A stretch of 64,000 nucleotides of DNA. Source: Metellina segmentata (taxonomy: Eukaryota > Arthropoda > Arachnida > Araneae > Tetragnathidae). The translations under genes and the position numbers were made by a program. Location of the stretch: assembly GCA_947359465.1 (NCBI GenBank), contig OX375872.1:8626137-8690136 (forward strand), in the 5' to 3' direction. Shown here piece after piece: positions 1 through 12,578 of this stretch. The notes beneath the pieces were generated by a model. It was not told the origin of the DNA and searched no databases. It saw only the letters and a program-made list of their open reading frames with translations. The first letter of the stretch is position 1; each line of letters begins with the position of its first letter.

Positions 1-1265
1 GTCGTTGTAGTGAAACTTTGTTTTAAAAGCCCTACTTCGGATATATTTACCAGTCATTTTAATTAGCAGTTATATTAGCACAATTCGCCACCTCATTCCA
101 TCATCTAAACGTTGGTGGTTACTCATTTTTACTGTTACAATTTGAAATTAACCGATTGTTGCAAAATAACACCAAGAAATTCGCCGAGGTGTGCTAGCGA
201 ACGAAATGCGTCTTAACTTACACGCGCTTATAAAGCCTGTTTCTCTACTGGCTCTGTCTACAGACACGTGTACGCTTACGTATTTGACGTACAAAATTTA
301 CATTTTTGTCTAGAAGCAGTGGTTTTACATTCAGTTCAGTTCTTTTCATGTAATTCGATAAAATATGCAAATTCTCTTAATTTATTTCACCAGTGTATAT
401 TATTTGACCTTCGAATATTTCCGTTCACGGCATTGAGTTTAACTTATCCACTTGGAATCACTGTTGCAGCTACAGACACTTGAGTAACTAATACAGCTCC
501 GGTATCATTTACAAGTTAATTCTGAGAGTAATACAATTGAATATGAGTTACCTGCAGGGACTTGTTTTACGAGCTAATGCAATAAAAACGAGTTACTCCA
601 AAGCGGCGACTACAAGGCATCAAGCAGAATGCTCTGTTATTGGCACTCAACGTAAACTTCTACCTTCAATTTTACCAATTTCTTGCAATTTATAAGAGTT
701 TAACCAACAGAAGTTTAAATTAATGATATTTATACAACAACGAAGATAATATCGTCTGTATGTTATTCTTCAAATTAAGGTAAGTGTGAAACTCAAAATT
801 ATCATAGGCTCGAGGCCACAAAAACTAATCAAGCATTAATTTTTCCTTATTTACCAGTGTGGCGGTACCCAACTTTCAGTTGGGTATGGAATTGGAATCA
901 CACAATTCCTGGTTGATGGAATCGTTTTTCAATTTTGGTGGTTACTGTGTCAACCACTTCAAACAAGCATTTTCGAAGGCCAACAGTTTTATTGATGTTG
1001 GCGGTACCCAACTGAAAGTTAGAACTGTCTAATATGCAAATCCAATCTTGCACTGTAACCGAGCTCAACAAACTTGATAGATATATGTTGATTTACTTGT
1101 TCAATCACTTCTTTCTTTCATTTTTATGTTCGTTCATTGTGCATCACGTTTGTACAATAAAAGTGATTTTAGATTTTATTTTAATTTATTTCTTCGTGTA
1201 AGGTGGTAACAAGCTGTCGTCGTCCCTACAACCAGTTTTGTGCCAAAAATTTATTGCAACATTAT
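1..1265. other. Non-coding, repeat-derived stretch
   Basis: I see no credible gene. The first ~75 bases resemble 11297-11375 (shared words such as tagtgaaactttgtttt and tatatttacc), so this is part of a dispersed repeat. Positions 905-1004 are an exact copy of 2808-2907 (see that repeat). Short open frames here have no recognisable protein similarity. Confidence 0.5.
905..1004. repeat. 100-bp exact duplicate of 2808-2907 (hAT relic fragment)
   Basis: By eye all 100 bases match 2808-2907, which lies inside a hAT transposase relic. The copy is bracketed by two occurrences of GGCGGTACCCAACT (861-874 and 1001-1014). The left one continues into a short palindrome, TACCCAACT-TTC-AGTTGGGTA. This looks like a transduplicated or gene-converted piece inside a small mobile unit; the mechanism is inference. 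Confidence 0.75.
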
Positions 1266-1480
1266 TTAAATGCCAAATACACCTTTTCTCAAAGCAGTTC
1301 TACTCACAAATTCTTTAACAAAAGAGTGATTGATTTTTGCAGTGTGGGAGTCATAAATATTAAGGAGTAGGATATGTGTTAACCGTTTTTGAGTCATGTT
1401 TGTGCGCAAATACGTTTTCATTCGGTTCGGCTGAAGCTGCAGAAGCAGGACAGGGACGTGCCAACGTTTTGGAGAAGGGA
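1266..1480 (-). pseudogene. hAT transposase C-terminal fragment
   Basis: Minus-strand reading gives a stretch ending in a typical hAT dimerisation tail: an ASAASAE segment, then KTYLRTNMTQKRLTHILLLN. In intact relatives the ASAxSER motif is followed by SFSALRRIKTYLR. Here the serine-rich middle is missing and the frame changes, so the copy is broken. It may be the displaced end of the hAT relic at 2495-3325, or another copy of the same family. The ZMYM1-like hAT assignment is by motif recall, not a search. Confidence 0.65.
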
Positions 1481-1484
1481 GGGG

Positions 1485-1560
1485 GGGGGGGAGCGAGCAT
1501 AGACGGAACAAGGTTTGTTGAATGGGTGGGGGGGGGAGTTCTCCCGAAATGTATGAACTG
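1485..1560. repeat. G-rich end of a dispersed repeat (copy near 38045-38100)
   Basis: Two long G runs (about 1480-1491 and 1526-1535) are followed by AGTTCTCCCGAAATGTATGA. The reverse complement of about 38045-38100 has the same order: a G run, AGTTC, CCCGAAA, GTATGAACTGTAC. The two loci are therefore inverted copies of one repeat end. Family not recognised. Confidence 0.55.
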
Positions 1561-1649
1561 TACCCCCAGTAAAAAGGCTGAACAATCCATCAGGAAAAAA
1601 TTCAGGACAGTTCACTCTCAGGCAGTTACCCGTATTTACTTCAAATAAG

Positions 1650-2470
1650 AAAGCCGACAATTTAAAAGACCCTATTGTAAATAATCAAAATAAAAGCAAT
1701 GACAGATTTGTTGCGATTTGTTGAATGCCCTTAACTTCAAACGACATTTCCGTCAGTTGGTATGGCGCTTCTTGTCCACTTTGGGACCTAGTGCCATAAA
1801 ACCCTAACATCCAATCCGTCAGTCGGTCATAAAAATCAATCGTTTTTTTCGAAACTGTCCAAGTGGGCACCCAAAAGAAAGGTGATCGCGGAATCGTTTG
1901 CCCGTTGACATGTTCGAGCCCTGAAGGGTCTAGGGGGTGAAGCCACTATACAGCAATTTCTTCGAAAATAGATAGTCATCTCGTGTCATTCAAGTTCGAG
2001 CACCACGTGCATTCATTTTGGGAGTAGAACAGAACCACTTTGAAGTCGTAAAAAAAAAAAACGATAAGCAAGCAATAGAAAGCGATACTGGGCCACTTTA
2101 CTCCACGCATTCAAAGGAAGAATTTAATTTTTTGGTACTTTCAATGGTAAGAAGGTAGTGTAACGAAGAAGTAATTTTTTCTTAGACAGGCGATTTGAAA
2201 GGAAAAGTGTTCGCTTGAGTTCAAAGGTGAAAGGGGATGGGAAGATATATTGACCTATTGGAGAAAAGACTGAAAGGAAAGAGGGATGTAAGGGGACTGG
2301 TCTCTGTAGAGAATTGTGTTAAGGGGGTTAGCTTTAACTATCGTGACAGGAAATGAAATTAGAAATCAAAGTTGTTTTAACGGCACTGTTTTAATGTTAC
2401 TTTTAAAGTTAAAATTTTAAAAATGTTCCTTGATTGTGTGTGTGTGGGGGGGGCGAAATATACCTTTCGC
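1650..2470. other. Unassigned non-coding stretch
   Basis: No protein similarity is recognisable on either strand. The region is punctuated by G-rich tracts near 2445 and 2490-2520 that look like old insertion junctions between the two hAT pieces. Nothing else is supportable. Confidence 0.4.
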
Positions 2471-2494
2471 CCCTTCTCCTCAGTGACAGGGGGG

Positions 2495-3325
2495 GGGGCT
2501 TAAAACCCCCCTGCCCCCCCTGTTGGCACGTGCCTGAGCAGGAGCAATGGAGATTAATTCAACAAGTTTAGACACTTCATCCATAAGCTCCCTAATTACA
2601 CTCGACTCTGCCGCCAACTTCTGGCAGATATCAAATGTTGACACAAACTTTTCTTTTATTACACTAGATAACAGAACCAACTGGGGTTCCAATTTTTCCA
2701 GATCGAATTCACTTGCATGAACACACAATTTTTCTTGAAAGGAAGTACCTTTTTAAATTTCTTCTTTTGCTGCATCTGTAAGCACTTCTAATTTGACAAG
2801 ATTCACCATTCCTGGTTGATGGAATCGTTTTTCAATTTTGGTGGTTACTGTGTCAACCACTTCAAACAAGCATTTTCGAAGGCCAACAGTTTTATTGATG
2901 TTGGCGGGGGTGAAACTTTCAGAATTGCTGGAGTATTCATACCGACATAGAAGCTTTCTTTTTCGAGATGACTGTGGCAGCTTCAAACCTAAGAGTTCAG
3001 CAGATTCTTTTGTTCCTGCACCCAAGCCTTCAAAAAGTAGTGAAAAAGTCCTAGATGCTTATTGGTGACACAAGTCCAAGGAATAGTTGTTACAATGAAC
3101 AAATAAAAATTTTGGTTGAACATCTTTAATGAGCTTTTTGACACCATTTAAATGACCACACATATTCCGAGCTCAATTAAATCAGTGTCCTCTAACTTTT
3201 TGAAATCGTAAACCAAGTCTAATCATCACATCCTCAGTGACATGAAATAAAGTATTAGCCTTAGTATCTTTTATTGAATTGCCCATGAAGTCTCTCACTT
3301 CAGATGTGATGGGATTCATCTGAAG
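2495..3325 (-). pseudogene. hAT transposase relic (ZMYM1-like)
   Basis: Reading downward on the minus strand, conceptual pieces appear in hAT order. First comes DFMGNSIKDTKANTLFHVTE, then RNMCGHLNGVKKLIKDVQPK, then FLFVHCNNYSLDLCHQ, which is the segment holding the C(2)H-type motif in this superfamily. A leucine-rich helical region follows (about 2753-3025), and then FDLEKLEPQLVLLSSVIKEK (about 2700). Several stops and frame changes separate the pieces, and the C-terminal E-containing block is missing or replaced by a C/G-rich tract at 2490-2520. It is an old dead copy. The subfamily comes from recalled motif similarity. Confidence 0.75.
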
Positions 3326-3604
3326 TGAGAGAAGACTATATGTGATGGGATTCATCCATTTCAGACGTAAGCTGAATTGCCCCCCCCCTTCTGTTGGCGA
3401 GTGCCTACGTGCGTGAATCCTTAAATGAACTTAAAAATTGTTTCAGAATTTATTTTAGAAGCTTATGCACCCATGTGGTATGTGGTAAAGTGTTATCGTT
3501 CCTGCAAAGAGGTTTGAATGTTTTTAAAGCGATACATGCATTCTTGTTCCTCAAGTGACAAACTAAAAGATGTTATTCAACCAATCATTCAGCAAAATGT
3601 ATAC

Positions 3605-3842
3605 TTCCATCAACCCGAGAGTATGCTCCTTAGAATGATCAGTGACGACGGTCACCATATTCCCAAATTGAGACTAAGGAGAATTTTCTGAGTGCTAAGA
3701 GGGGGGATCGCGACTAAAACAAAAACATAATTTTTAAAATTCTAAACTTAAATTTCGATGCAATGAATTTCAACGAACTGAAAAATTGGCAAGACTGATG
3801 TAGCTCACCCATATTTTAACAAGCATTTCAAACGAAGACTCG
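3605..3842. repeat. Dispersed repeat, copy at 12046-12283
   Basis: Long matches, including ATGATCAGTGACGACGGTCA and TATTTTAACAAGCATTTCAA, align this segment with 12046-12283. In the second locus it is fused directly to a segment like 8094-8370, which shows that both belong to one hAT-derived non-autonomous family. Confidence 0.7.
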
Positions 3843-4639
3843 TGAGAGAAGACTACATGTGCTCACTCATGTAACTACATGTGCTCACTGTGCTACCTAA
3901 GCTGTACAGATATTTTCAGTTTCTTTGCTACCCTTGTAATACTTGAGGTTGAAAGATGCGTACAATTGGAATCAGAGGAATAAATAACATTGGTCTAGGA
4001 GCACATGATTGCTTCATCAGAGCTAAGATAAATTCACGACGAATTATGCGAAAATTGTGATAATTAGAAACAGTATAAACTAGGTTGTGTTTACTTTAAC
4101 TTAAGCTTGTGTTTTTAACTTCCGATCGAGCAGGACTTCGATAAGGATATCGAAGTATAATCAGAAAACTATAATAAATATCTCTATAGAAAGATTGTAA
4201 GAAACCCATGCTAAAACATACCTTTGACGCTGAAGACTAGTCAAAACTCCGAAAACTTTTGGAGTACTGAGGAGGGAGCAGTACATCTTCTATTCGAATT
4301 AATGAATTTATCGATGCCGTCAAAAAAGGAAGCTAATTTTGCATGCCAGTTGATCGCCTCAATTGAAAGCCTCAATTGCACGCCTCAATTGAAAATATTC
4401 TTAGATGATTCAAATTTTTCCTTGCCCAAAGCAGATCGTAAATTATTTTTGATTATAGGTAGTTTACTGAATCCTTTCACCAGAAGCCACAGTGATGGGA
4501 AGAGAAAACAAAATTCTTAAAGCTATGCAAAGTTCTGGGGGAATAGATTGCAATTTTAATCTATAGATATCATTTAAAGGGAGTGGAAGACCTTTATTTT
4601 CTAATTTGGGTTAATGTGAAAAAGTAGCTTCGCGAACGG

Positions 4640-5345
4640 TCTTGTACATCTGAATTTCATTGATGAAATTGTGGCTTAAATCATCTGGATAGCTTTCAAT
4701 TAATTTTTTAGGTGCGTTGTTGTCATTAGAATTAGAATTTATTTTTAATATGTCTTCGAATGCATTGCATATGTTTTTTCATTTGCTCATACCTTGATTA
4801 TAACTGAGAAATTATTTTATTGATTACTATATAAAAAACTGAACTTTTGAATTTTGTTTCTTCGGTTTCTAATACTTTAGGCATTTCTCTTTCCACTTCA
4901 AAAGCTTCCTTTTCCGTCCTCTTTTTTTGGAAAATTCTGCATCTATACCCATAATAGAAGCTGTCTCTTTAGCTCTATTTATACAGACCATTGTTTACTT
5001 AAATCTTTATCTATTGTTTCAGTTAACGCTTTAATGTTATTCATTTCGATATCAAGGGAGATATATTATGATTGAAGGGTTAAATTTCTTGTACTAATTT
5101 GCTCTAGTATGTCCTTCCAAATATTTAGCTGAATTAAAGTTTCAAATTTTGAAAATAATTGAGGAATCCATTTACTCTTCCGCCGTTTCCTCTTACGATA
5201 AACTACTGATTTTTTACACATTGAAGGGCCTTTAAAACGTCAGGTAGTTTTTCAGTTATAGGTTTCACTGCCTCAATTGTTGCACTGCATCTTGTCTCAC
5301 AAAGACCGTGTAGAGACCTCCCATCAGTGTGTTTTAGAAGCAGTT
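4640..5345 (-). pseudogene. hAT transposase relic, second copy (ZMYM1/THAP12-like)
   Basis: On the minus strand a fragment reads SLHGLCETRCSATIEAVKPI, matching the L-CETRW block of this hAT group with W changed to C. It is followed by ITEKLPDVLKALQCV. Further along are AKETASIMGIDAEFSKKRGR and RYEQMKKHMQ, again in the expected order (linker, basic KRGRKRK stretch, then helices). Stops and shifts are frequent. The region up to about 4224 has no recognisable protein. Confidence 0.6.
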
Positions 5346-5429
5346 CCCATGGCCGTTGGCTCGCACTAAAATAAATTGTAAAGCTGGTTTATAAAGTTGA
5401 AGAACGTGCTTACTACTTCATTACTCCTT

Positions 5430-6500
5430 GTTGCCAGGCCCGCCGCTAGCTGTTTGTTTGAACGCCTGTGTGCAATATCGATTATGCCGCCCCCTGTGTG
5501 ATTGTGACATCATGTCGATTGGATCTCTTCGCAATTCGAATTTGGCCGCATTTGGCAATGACGAGGCCATCACGGCGTTGCTCGTAGTGTTGGTTTACCA
5601 AATGGGATTTCGTATCAATCAAAGGGGGTTAGCGAGCAGTGGTCTCACCTGACCCCACGAAAAGAACTGTTACGGGCAACGCAATGCTGGCCAAGCAGTG
5701 GCTAGTTACCATATAAATATTGATCTACAGAAATTGAACTCGTCTTGAATTTATGCTATCAGCGATAAGTAGGCTTTCCAAGTTTACGAGTAATAATCGA
5801 CCCACTTAATCACGTAATTGAATTTATAAAAAGTTTATAGAAATTCCGTATAAAGGAACTGTAAAATTAAATTTCTATTTCTAAAATACATAGAGTTTTG
5901 GCTCAGATGTTTTGTAAGAATTTTGTATAGCCAGTACTGACTACGTGGTCAAACACGAACTTGGCCGGTTTTTTATTTCAAATTTCGTAAATATTTAATT
6001 GTATATGTGCTACAAACAGATGATTACTAGGCGCAGCAATTATTATGATAAGCCGATAAATAAACGTAGGTACCAAATTTGTGCACTTATATTTTCACTG
6101 ACATATGATACATTGAATTATAATCACACTAACCAAGTTAAATTATCCTTAATTATACCTAGACCAACGTCAGACGAAGTATAAACAAAATAATTGCAAC
6201 TTGATGTGCGATAGTACTGTTCGAATGCGTGTACAAACTGAGAACGAAGCTCTGTGGGGATTCCTAGCCTTTTCCAGACGGGGAGGTTTCAACCAGATTT
6301 CGCTTGAAGACGGGAGAAATGGAAGAATAGCTTTCCCCCTTTGTTGCGCGCATCTGGTCCTTATCTTTACTATGGTCAGGTCCCCTGCGGTAATTGGAAC
6401 CACGGACGGTCCGTTCGTGTGTCCCTACGTGGAGAGTGGAAAGGGTGCAAAAAATGAAATAGTAATTTCCTTTTAATTATTTTAAGCTAAATTTTTAAAA
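5430..6500. other. Unassigned, probably transposon-end sequence
   Basis: The stretch near 5437 (GGCCCGCCGCTAGCTG, then tgccgccccctgtgtg) looks like the GC-rich end of a DNA transposon, but no partner end was found. A 91-codon frame at 6201-6476 has no recognisable similarity. Nothing further can be supported. Confidence 0.35.
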
Positions 6501-6510
6501 GTTGCAGGTG

Positions 6511-6579
6511 GTTGCATTTATGCAAAAAGTTGTATTTATGCAGAGAGTTGCATTTATGCAGAAAGTTGCATTTATGTTG
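6511..6579. repeat. 18-bp minisatellite, about four units
   Basis: Four consecutive units start at 6511, 6529, 6547 and 6565. The consensus is GTTGCATTTATGCAGAAA with one or two substitutions per unit. Shorter echoes (gttgcatttgttgcaaaaagtt) occur near 6650. Confidence 0.85.
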
Positions 6580-7384
6580 CGATTATAACTCACTTACAAT
6601 ACACCCCATGTAGGAGGAATTTTGATTTTATTACTTCACATGCAAAAAAAAGTTGCATTTGTTGCAAAAAGTTACCCTAATAGTTAGTTAAAAATTGAAT
6701 GAAAAATGGGAGGGAGAGACTCTTAAATAGGGATGTGTATCTTCAAGTGATTAATTTACTTTGAAATGCACTTGCAAAATTAGATATGATAGAACAGAAT
6801 AGACGCACAAAGAAAGTAACCTTCACACTTAATAAAACATCCTTTTCAGCAATCGGAAAAAATCAGTCTCGAAATATCTGCTTAAGTTTGTTAAATAATC
6901 AACACACTCTTCCTTTTTAGAAATATTTTCAATGGTATCGTTAATTCCTAAAACATCAAGTTCCTACAGTTCTCTTAACAGATTATTACTTACATGCAAA
7001 GAGAGCACTGTTAAAACATTATCTTTAAATAATTCTATTCCTCTCTCATATGCATCATTCTTTATTCCGATTACCATCCAACCAAGTTTTTTATCCTATT
7101 ACACTCAAACCAGAGTTTAACGATAACATCAGCGCCAATCAACAACTCGATTTCATTGTTTTCACGAAGGGTATAGGTAATTTTAATGTTCCCATTCCTT
7201 AAATCCTCGAGTACATGAGGGCAGTGGTGGATCAAGTCAAGTGGGGGAGGTAAAATTTTTCAGGGCTCTTAAACTCAAATTAGAAAAAAAAGTTTCAAGC
7301 AAAAACTCATCAAGTTATTCACAAAAAGAAAAGTAGTCAACATTTACATACCATAACAAATTTAAAAAATAAATTTTTTGCATA
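6580..7384. other. Unassigned non-coding stretch
   Basis: No gene is recognisable. About 7200-7270 contains the sequence cagtggtggatcaagtcaag followed by a G run, likely the 3' terminal region of the adjoining minus-strand hAT copy. Confidence 0.35.
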
Positions 7385-8370
7385 AATTTCCGATTTGCTT
7401 TATTTCTTGCAAATTCGTCAATTATTTTAGTAATGTCAATTGGGTTAAAAAATTTTTGCTCTTTTTTATAGAATTGCCAGATTAATTAATCTTTCTTCTG
7501 CCATAGTACTCCTTAAATAATTTTTTACACGCTTTGAAACTGAAAACGGTCTTTCTCCTGACGATATAGATAAGGGAATTGTTAAAAAAAAATTCAATAA
7601 CTTCAACATTCGGAAATGTGCAAGATATTTCTTTGGTGGCTCGATAGATGTGTGGTGTGGCTTTTATGGTGTGTTTTCGTTTTCTTAGAGAAATATTAAA
7701 AAATGGTCAAATTCATCTTCAAAAGTACAAACATTAATGTCATTTTTGTAAATATCCTTAAACTTTTTTATGGTGTTCTACTTTTAATTCTGCCTTGGTG
7801 TTATTAGATGACATAAAATGCATTGACTATGAAATTTCTCTTATTGTAAATTCATGTCTGACTTCTTTGTTTTTATCAAGAAACATTTTTATCTTTTGTT
7901 GTCTGCGAGTTTGTCCATCTTCTACATTGAATGATAGACCTGATAAAACAGTTGCCTCTTTATCTTATTATATTTATATAACTTGCCTCTTTTCAAATTC
8001 GTCTCTGAAATTATTGATAAAATTTTCTAATGCCTTTAATAGGATAGATCCATTTAATAGTTTGCATTCCACTGATTTCAGTGATTTACGAGTAGCATTT
8101 ACTCTTTGTAAAATAGTATTCCTAATAATTCTCATTAGAGGAGTTTCATATTTGTCTATTTCTTAAGAAGTTGCCTGCACAATGGTAACTTTCTTTTCTT
8201 CTTCTGAATTAAAAATTTCAGTTAAAGCCTCTTTAACATGGGTGAAACCAAGTTTTATAGCTAATACAGCATCTGTTCTTGTTTGACCATCTTGTATTAG
8301 AAACTCTTTTCACTGCACTTAAAGATGCACATAGTAAAGAAGCTGTCACAACTTCCCTCGAACCCTATTC
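7385..8370 (-). pseudogene. hAT transposase relic, C-terminal half (ZMYM1-like)
   Basis: Minus-strand pieces, from 8370 downward, are SAVKRVSNTRWS, then after a frameshift TDAVLAIKLGFTHVKEALTE. Next come LLKALENFINNFRDEF and KDIYKNDINVCTFEDEF. The last is a hAT dimerisation block, IPLSISSGERPFSVSKRVKN followed by YLRSTMAEERLINLAIL. The E of SSGERPFS matches the catalytic glutamate region. At least three stops or shifts interrupt it and the N-terminal half is absent. A related segment lies at 12284-12568 and 15636-15950. Confidence 0.8.
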
Positions 8371-8668
8371 GACAAATACACTGACAATATTCATAATTGC
8401 TTTTCAAAAAATGAATAGTTATAAAATACCCTTATATATAAAGTGATGTTTGTTTTATACATCTCAATAATTTTTAAAATTTGGCACCACTACATCCCAA
8501 TTTATGCTACCATCTCTACTAGGGAATCCAATTATTTTCAGATAAAAAAGGTCATTCTCCAGGTGTTCCTGAGTAGGTGCAAATTTTTAACCTTTTTGAA
8601 TAAAATAACATGCATTCTGTTCCAGAATATTTCATTTTAATACTATTAATATTCAATTTAAAAAAACA

Positions 8669-8670
<2 letters not shown>

Positions 8671-8715
<45 letters not shown>
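8671..8715. repeat. (AT)n microsatellite
   Basis: About 22 uninterrupted AT dinucleotides, immediately after the repeat segment shared with 15640-15950. Confidence 0.97.
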
Positions 8716-8717
<2 letters not shown>

Positions 8718-10735
8718 GTTCAATTTGTTTTTAAAAGAACCTTACTGTGTCTTCAACATTCCAGGGGCAGTGAACAGATCAAGCAGGAGCTCAGCTTAGC
8801 AGCCTACCAACCAATGAAAGTCTCAAGAGAAAGAAAAACGACCCCTCCCCTCTTCATTCGATGCTTTACTGATGATGCTTCACTGAGAGCCATAACAAAT
8901 CTAAGAATATTGAAAATGTTTCTTTAATTAATAAAAAAAATTTGATTTTGTTTATGTGACTTGTGTTTTATTTGTGAATTCTGAGGACTTGAATGCTTAT
9001 TAATAACGTTTTTGCAATTTTAATGTTTGCTAAAATCAACTTTTATAGATTTTTGAAAATGTTTGTATGTTTTGAAGTAAGGTTAATTTTGTCTTTAAAC
9101 TTCAATATCTTGAAATGTGTATTTTTTTCCATGAAAGGAAAATTTTTTCAGTCTTCAAGAAACATAAAAATATTAGTTTACAAGTTTAACATACATTATA
9201 ACCTATTTTAACGCAAGCATTTCCTATCTGCTGAGAAAAGTTCATTTTAATTGTTAAAAAATATGAAAATGTTAAAAAAAAAAAAGTTGAAAAATAATTC
9301 TACAAATTTTAAGTTTTTTGAGAGGACCTGACACCTTAAAAATTATTTTTTTAATGACAACACTTTGGACAAACTTTTTGCAGTTTCGTATACCAGAGAA
9401 TTGTACATAAAAGTTTAAACTATCAATTTTTTCAAAATGTGTTGAAACATTTTAAATTAAAAAAAGGGTTGAAAAATTCAAGAAATTTAAAAGTGTATCT
9501 TCTTTTTTAATTTTTATGATATATATATAAGCTTGAATTTTTTTTTTAGTATTCCTTTAAGTATAATCTAATATTACAGGTATGGAATTGAAGATACATT
9601 GAATAGATCTTGAGGTAAAAAATAAAACTGAAACACTACGTAAAATATTAAAAAAACCAGTCGCTTTATTATTTAATTAAGCGCACATTTATTAGTAAAA
9701 AAATTATACTCATAATAACTAAAAATGCATACCTGTATTTCTATATATCATGTAAAAAAAATTTGATAGGAAATTAACAAAGCCTTGGCATTTGGAATTT
9801 AAATATATATACAAAAAATGAAGTAGGAGTTAAAGCAGTTCAAATTATTGAAATTATAAATTTAAAAAAAATGAGCTACTTTCTACATATAAGTGAAGTT
9901 TTGAACTTCCGTGGATCATAAGTGCCCTTCCTTATTTTAAGAGCCATTTCCTTTGTTCTGATTGCTGTTTTCACTAATTTTTGAACGTTTGAAATTTGGC
10001 ACTTAAATTGTTCCTTCGCTGATAGTTCTTTCAAACATCGATTATCTGTCTACGTATAAAAAAACTTCAAGTCATTCCACGTGAAATGAGCAAAAATCGG
10101 GAAAAACCTGTGGCCGTATGGTAATGGATTTTCATAAAATTCGGTACAGGGGTTTAGTTTATGCATAAATAACGATATCCAAAAAATTTAGGTTCAAAAT
10201 TAAATATTTTCAAAGTTTGAAGCATTTTAAGGACTTGCAACTTTGATGAGCTGTGTGAGATCGCTTAATGTTGCATGTTTGAAGTTCTGTTTCTCAAAAA
10301 CTACTTAACGTAGACAAACTTGTTTTACATCTCTATAATCTGTACAAAATTGTCTTTTTTTCACTTTGTCAACAACAATTTTAAACATCATATTTAATCC
10401 AAACTTTTGTTTCAAAAAATGGAAAAGTGTTATTTTTGACAGAATTTTAAGCATTTCTTTGGGCTAAATAAATGTTACGACATTTTTAAAATTCATGCCA
10501 GTTACAGTGCTAGGTATGATAATATCACTGATAAAGTTTGGAAGTCGCATTTTAATTCGTTCATCTTCAAAATAGCTAACGAAAGTAACAAAATGACAAT
10601 TTCCTACTATAAATATATATGAAAAATCAAATGAAGGACAGCTCTGATAAAATCGACACTTGACAAGAATACAGTTAATATGTTTATTACTTGAAAAAAA
10701 AATCGGGATTGTAGTCCCAAGTCCTAAAGCAACAA
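8716..10735. other. Gene-free AT-rich stretch
   Basis: Very A/T-rich, with poly-A and poly-T runs. Open frames are short and low in complexity. A short palindrome, CATTCCACGTGAAATG, occurs near 10074. No protein, RNA gene or element boundary could be recognised. Confidence 0.5.
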
Positions 10736-11057
10736 ACCGACCAACCGGTATAGTGGTTAAGGAGTTAGCCTCTAGATCGGAAGGTTTCTGGTTCGAATCC
10801 GGGTCCGGTGTTTGTAATCGTATGGTGTAGAGGCGGCTGGTGCACCTTAAATCTGTCGTGGCCAAAAGTCCTCACGTTGAGTTAGTGTGGAAGTTTGGAG
10901 AGTGGGGTGCCAGCTCAGGTATTGCTTCGTCATCTGACCGTGATTCAAAATTACGAGGTGTTGTCCTCGAATCTTTCCCTTAAGGGATTGATCCCGGACC
11001 GTCGTCAATAGCCCGTTGCGTTGCTCTAGTACGATGTTAACTAATAATTACCAACTA
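10736..11057 (+). mobile_element. tRNA-derived SINE, full length (tail type A)
   Basis: The head resembles a tRNA: GGTATAGTGGTTAAGGAGTTAG carries a pol III A-box-like segment, and GGTTCGAATCC is a perfect B box. A conserved body follows (ATGGTGTAGAGGCGGCTGG, then CACCTTAAATCTGTCGTGGC), and a tail with CCTTAAGGG and cccggaccgtcgtcaat. It is flanked by the perfect 13-bp direct repeat CCTAAAGCAACAA (10723-10735 and 11058-11070), the target-site duplication of LINE-driven insertion. The closest copy is at 40071-40398. Transcription from the internal promoter is inferred. Confidence 0.93.
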
Positions 11058-11071
11058 CCTAAAGCAACAAT

Positions 11072-12045
11072 AATAAAATCAAAATCGCAGCATTTGCTTC
11101 CCAGGATGCGCGGGGATGGATATGAGTAGAAGTGGGGGTTCGCTGCCGTTACTTAAAAGCAATACGTTGTCTTTTTCACTTAAAGCATGTACTTAACTTG
11201 TAAATACTCATTTTTGATCCCAAAATATAGAAGGTTTTAAACCTTAAAAATTAGTAGTTCCTTTTAATTAAGATGGAAGGACTTCACTGAAAGGGACCGT
11301 TGTTATAGTGAAACTTTATTTTTAAGGCCTCACTTCGTATATATTTACCTGTCATTTATATTAGCTGTTAGTTAGAACGCACTACAATCAGTGTGTATTC
11401 TTATGTACCAGCCTTGTTGGGCTTGAGCCTGTCGCTGGTCGTCAATATTTGTATTTGTATATATAGAGAGAGATACGGGAAATATATATAGTATGTTAAT
11501 TTTTTGTACAAATTTCGATCGTTGTGAAAAAAAATCTTTATTTCTTGAGCAAGGTTCAAGGAAAAGAAGCAGATCAAATTGGGGTCAGATGGTGTTGTAA
11601 AATGCGTTGTTTTTAGATAGTTAACTAGGTAAGTAGGTTGTTAATTAACATCGCAATGGAGGCAACACGGCAGGTTATTGGCAACGTAGCATAACAATTT
11701 TCCCCTAATTTTATCAAAACTTTGGCCAATTTGTTTTTTAATCATAAGTTACGATGCTCTGCAGTGCAAAGTTCCCAAATTACCAAAAACACTTTTTAAA
11801 TAACACATCTTCTATGTCAGTGAAAAAATATTTAACTTCGAAAGTTATCGACAGAATTTCAAATTCTGAAAGTATGCCTTGGTTTTAAATAAATAAAGTT
11901 AATATGTGGATGCATATGTGGGAGGCGGAAGGTAGAATGCGTATTAGGTGGGCCGAAAAAAAATTTCAAGTCGTAATACCGCGGAAAAGTTGCGAATTCG
12001 GGAGACTAAAAAGGGGTTAAAAATTAAATAAAATCGGTTTATATC
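11072..12045. other. Unassigned non-coding stretch with repeat pieces
   Basis: 11297-11375 resembles the first 75 bases of the window. The rest is AT-rich, with no recognised gene or RNA. Confidence 0.4.
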
Positions 12046-12578
12046 TTCCATCGCCCCGAGAGTATTCTCCTTACAATGATCAGTGACGACGGTCACAATA
12101 TTCACATATTGAGACTAAGGATAATTCTGAGTGCTAAGAGGGATTATATATATATATATAACTAAAGCAAAAACATAATTTTTAAAATTCTAAACACATA
12201 AATTTCGATGCAATCAATTTCACCGAACTGAAAAATTGGAAACACTGATGTAGCTCATAAATATTTTAACAAGCATTTCAAACGAATTACACTTATTCTT
12301 TGCAAAATAGTATTCCTAATAATTGTCATTAGAGGAGTTTCATATTTGTCTATTTCTTAAGAAGTTGCCTCCACTATGGTAACTTTCTTTTCTTCTTCTG
12401 AAATACAAATTTCAGTTAAAGCCTGTTTAACATGGGTGAAACCAAGTTTTATTGCTAATACAGCATCTGTTCTTGTTTACCATCTTGTATTAGAAACTCT
12501 TTTCACTGCATTTAAAGATGCACACTTGTAAAGACGCTGTCACAAGTTTCCTCGAATCCTAATGAAAATACATTTTAT

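Noticed and set aside
268..483. 71-aa plus-strand ORF
   Set aside because: No start context, no similarity, and a composition like surrounding AT-rich DNA.
4224..4520. 98-aa plus-strand ORF
   Set aside because: No recognisable similarity, and it adjoins minus-strand hAT debris; probably chance.
7795..8166. 123-aa plus-strand ORF
   Set aside because: It is antisense to the hAT transposase relic, whose minus-strand reading shows real motifs.
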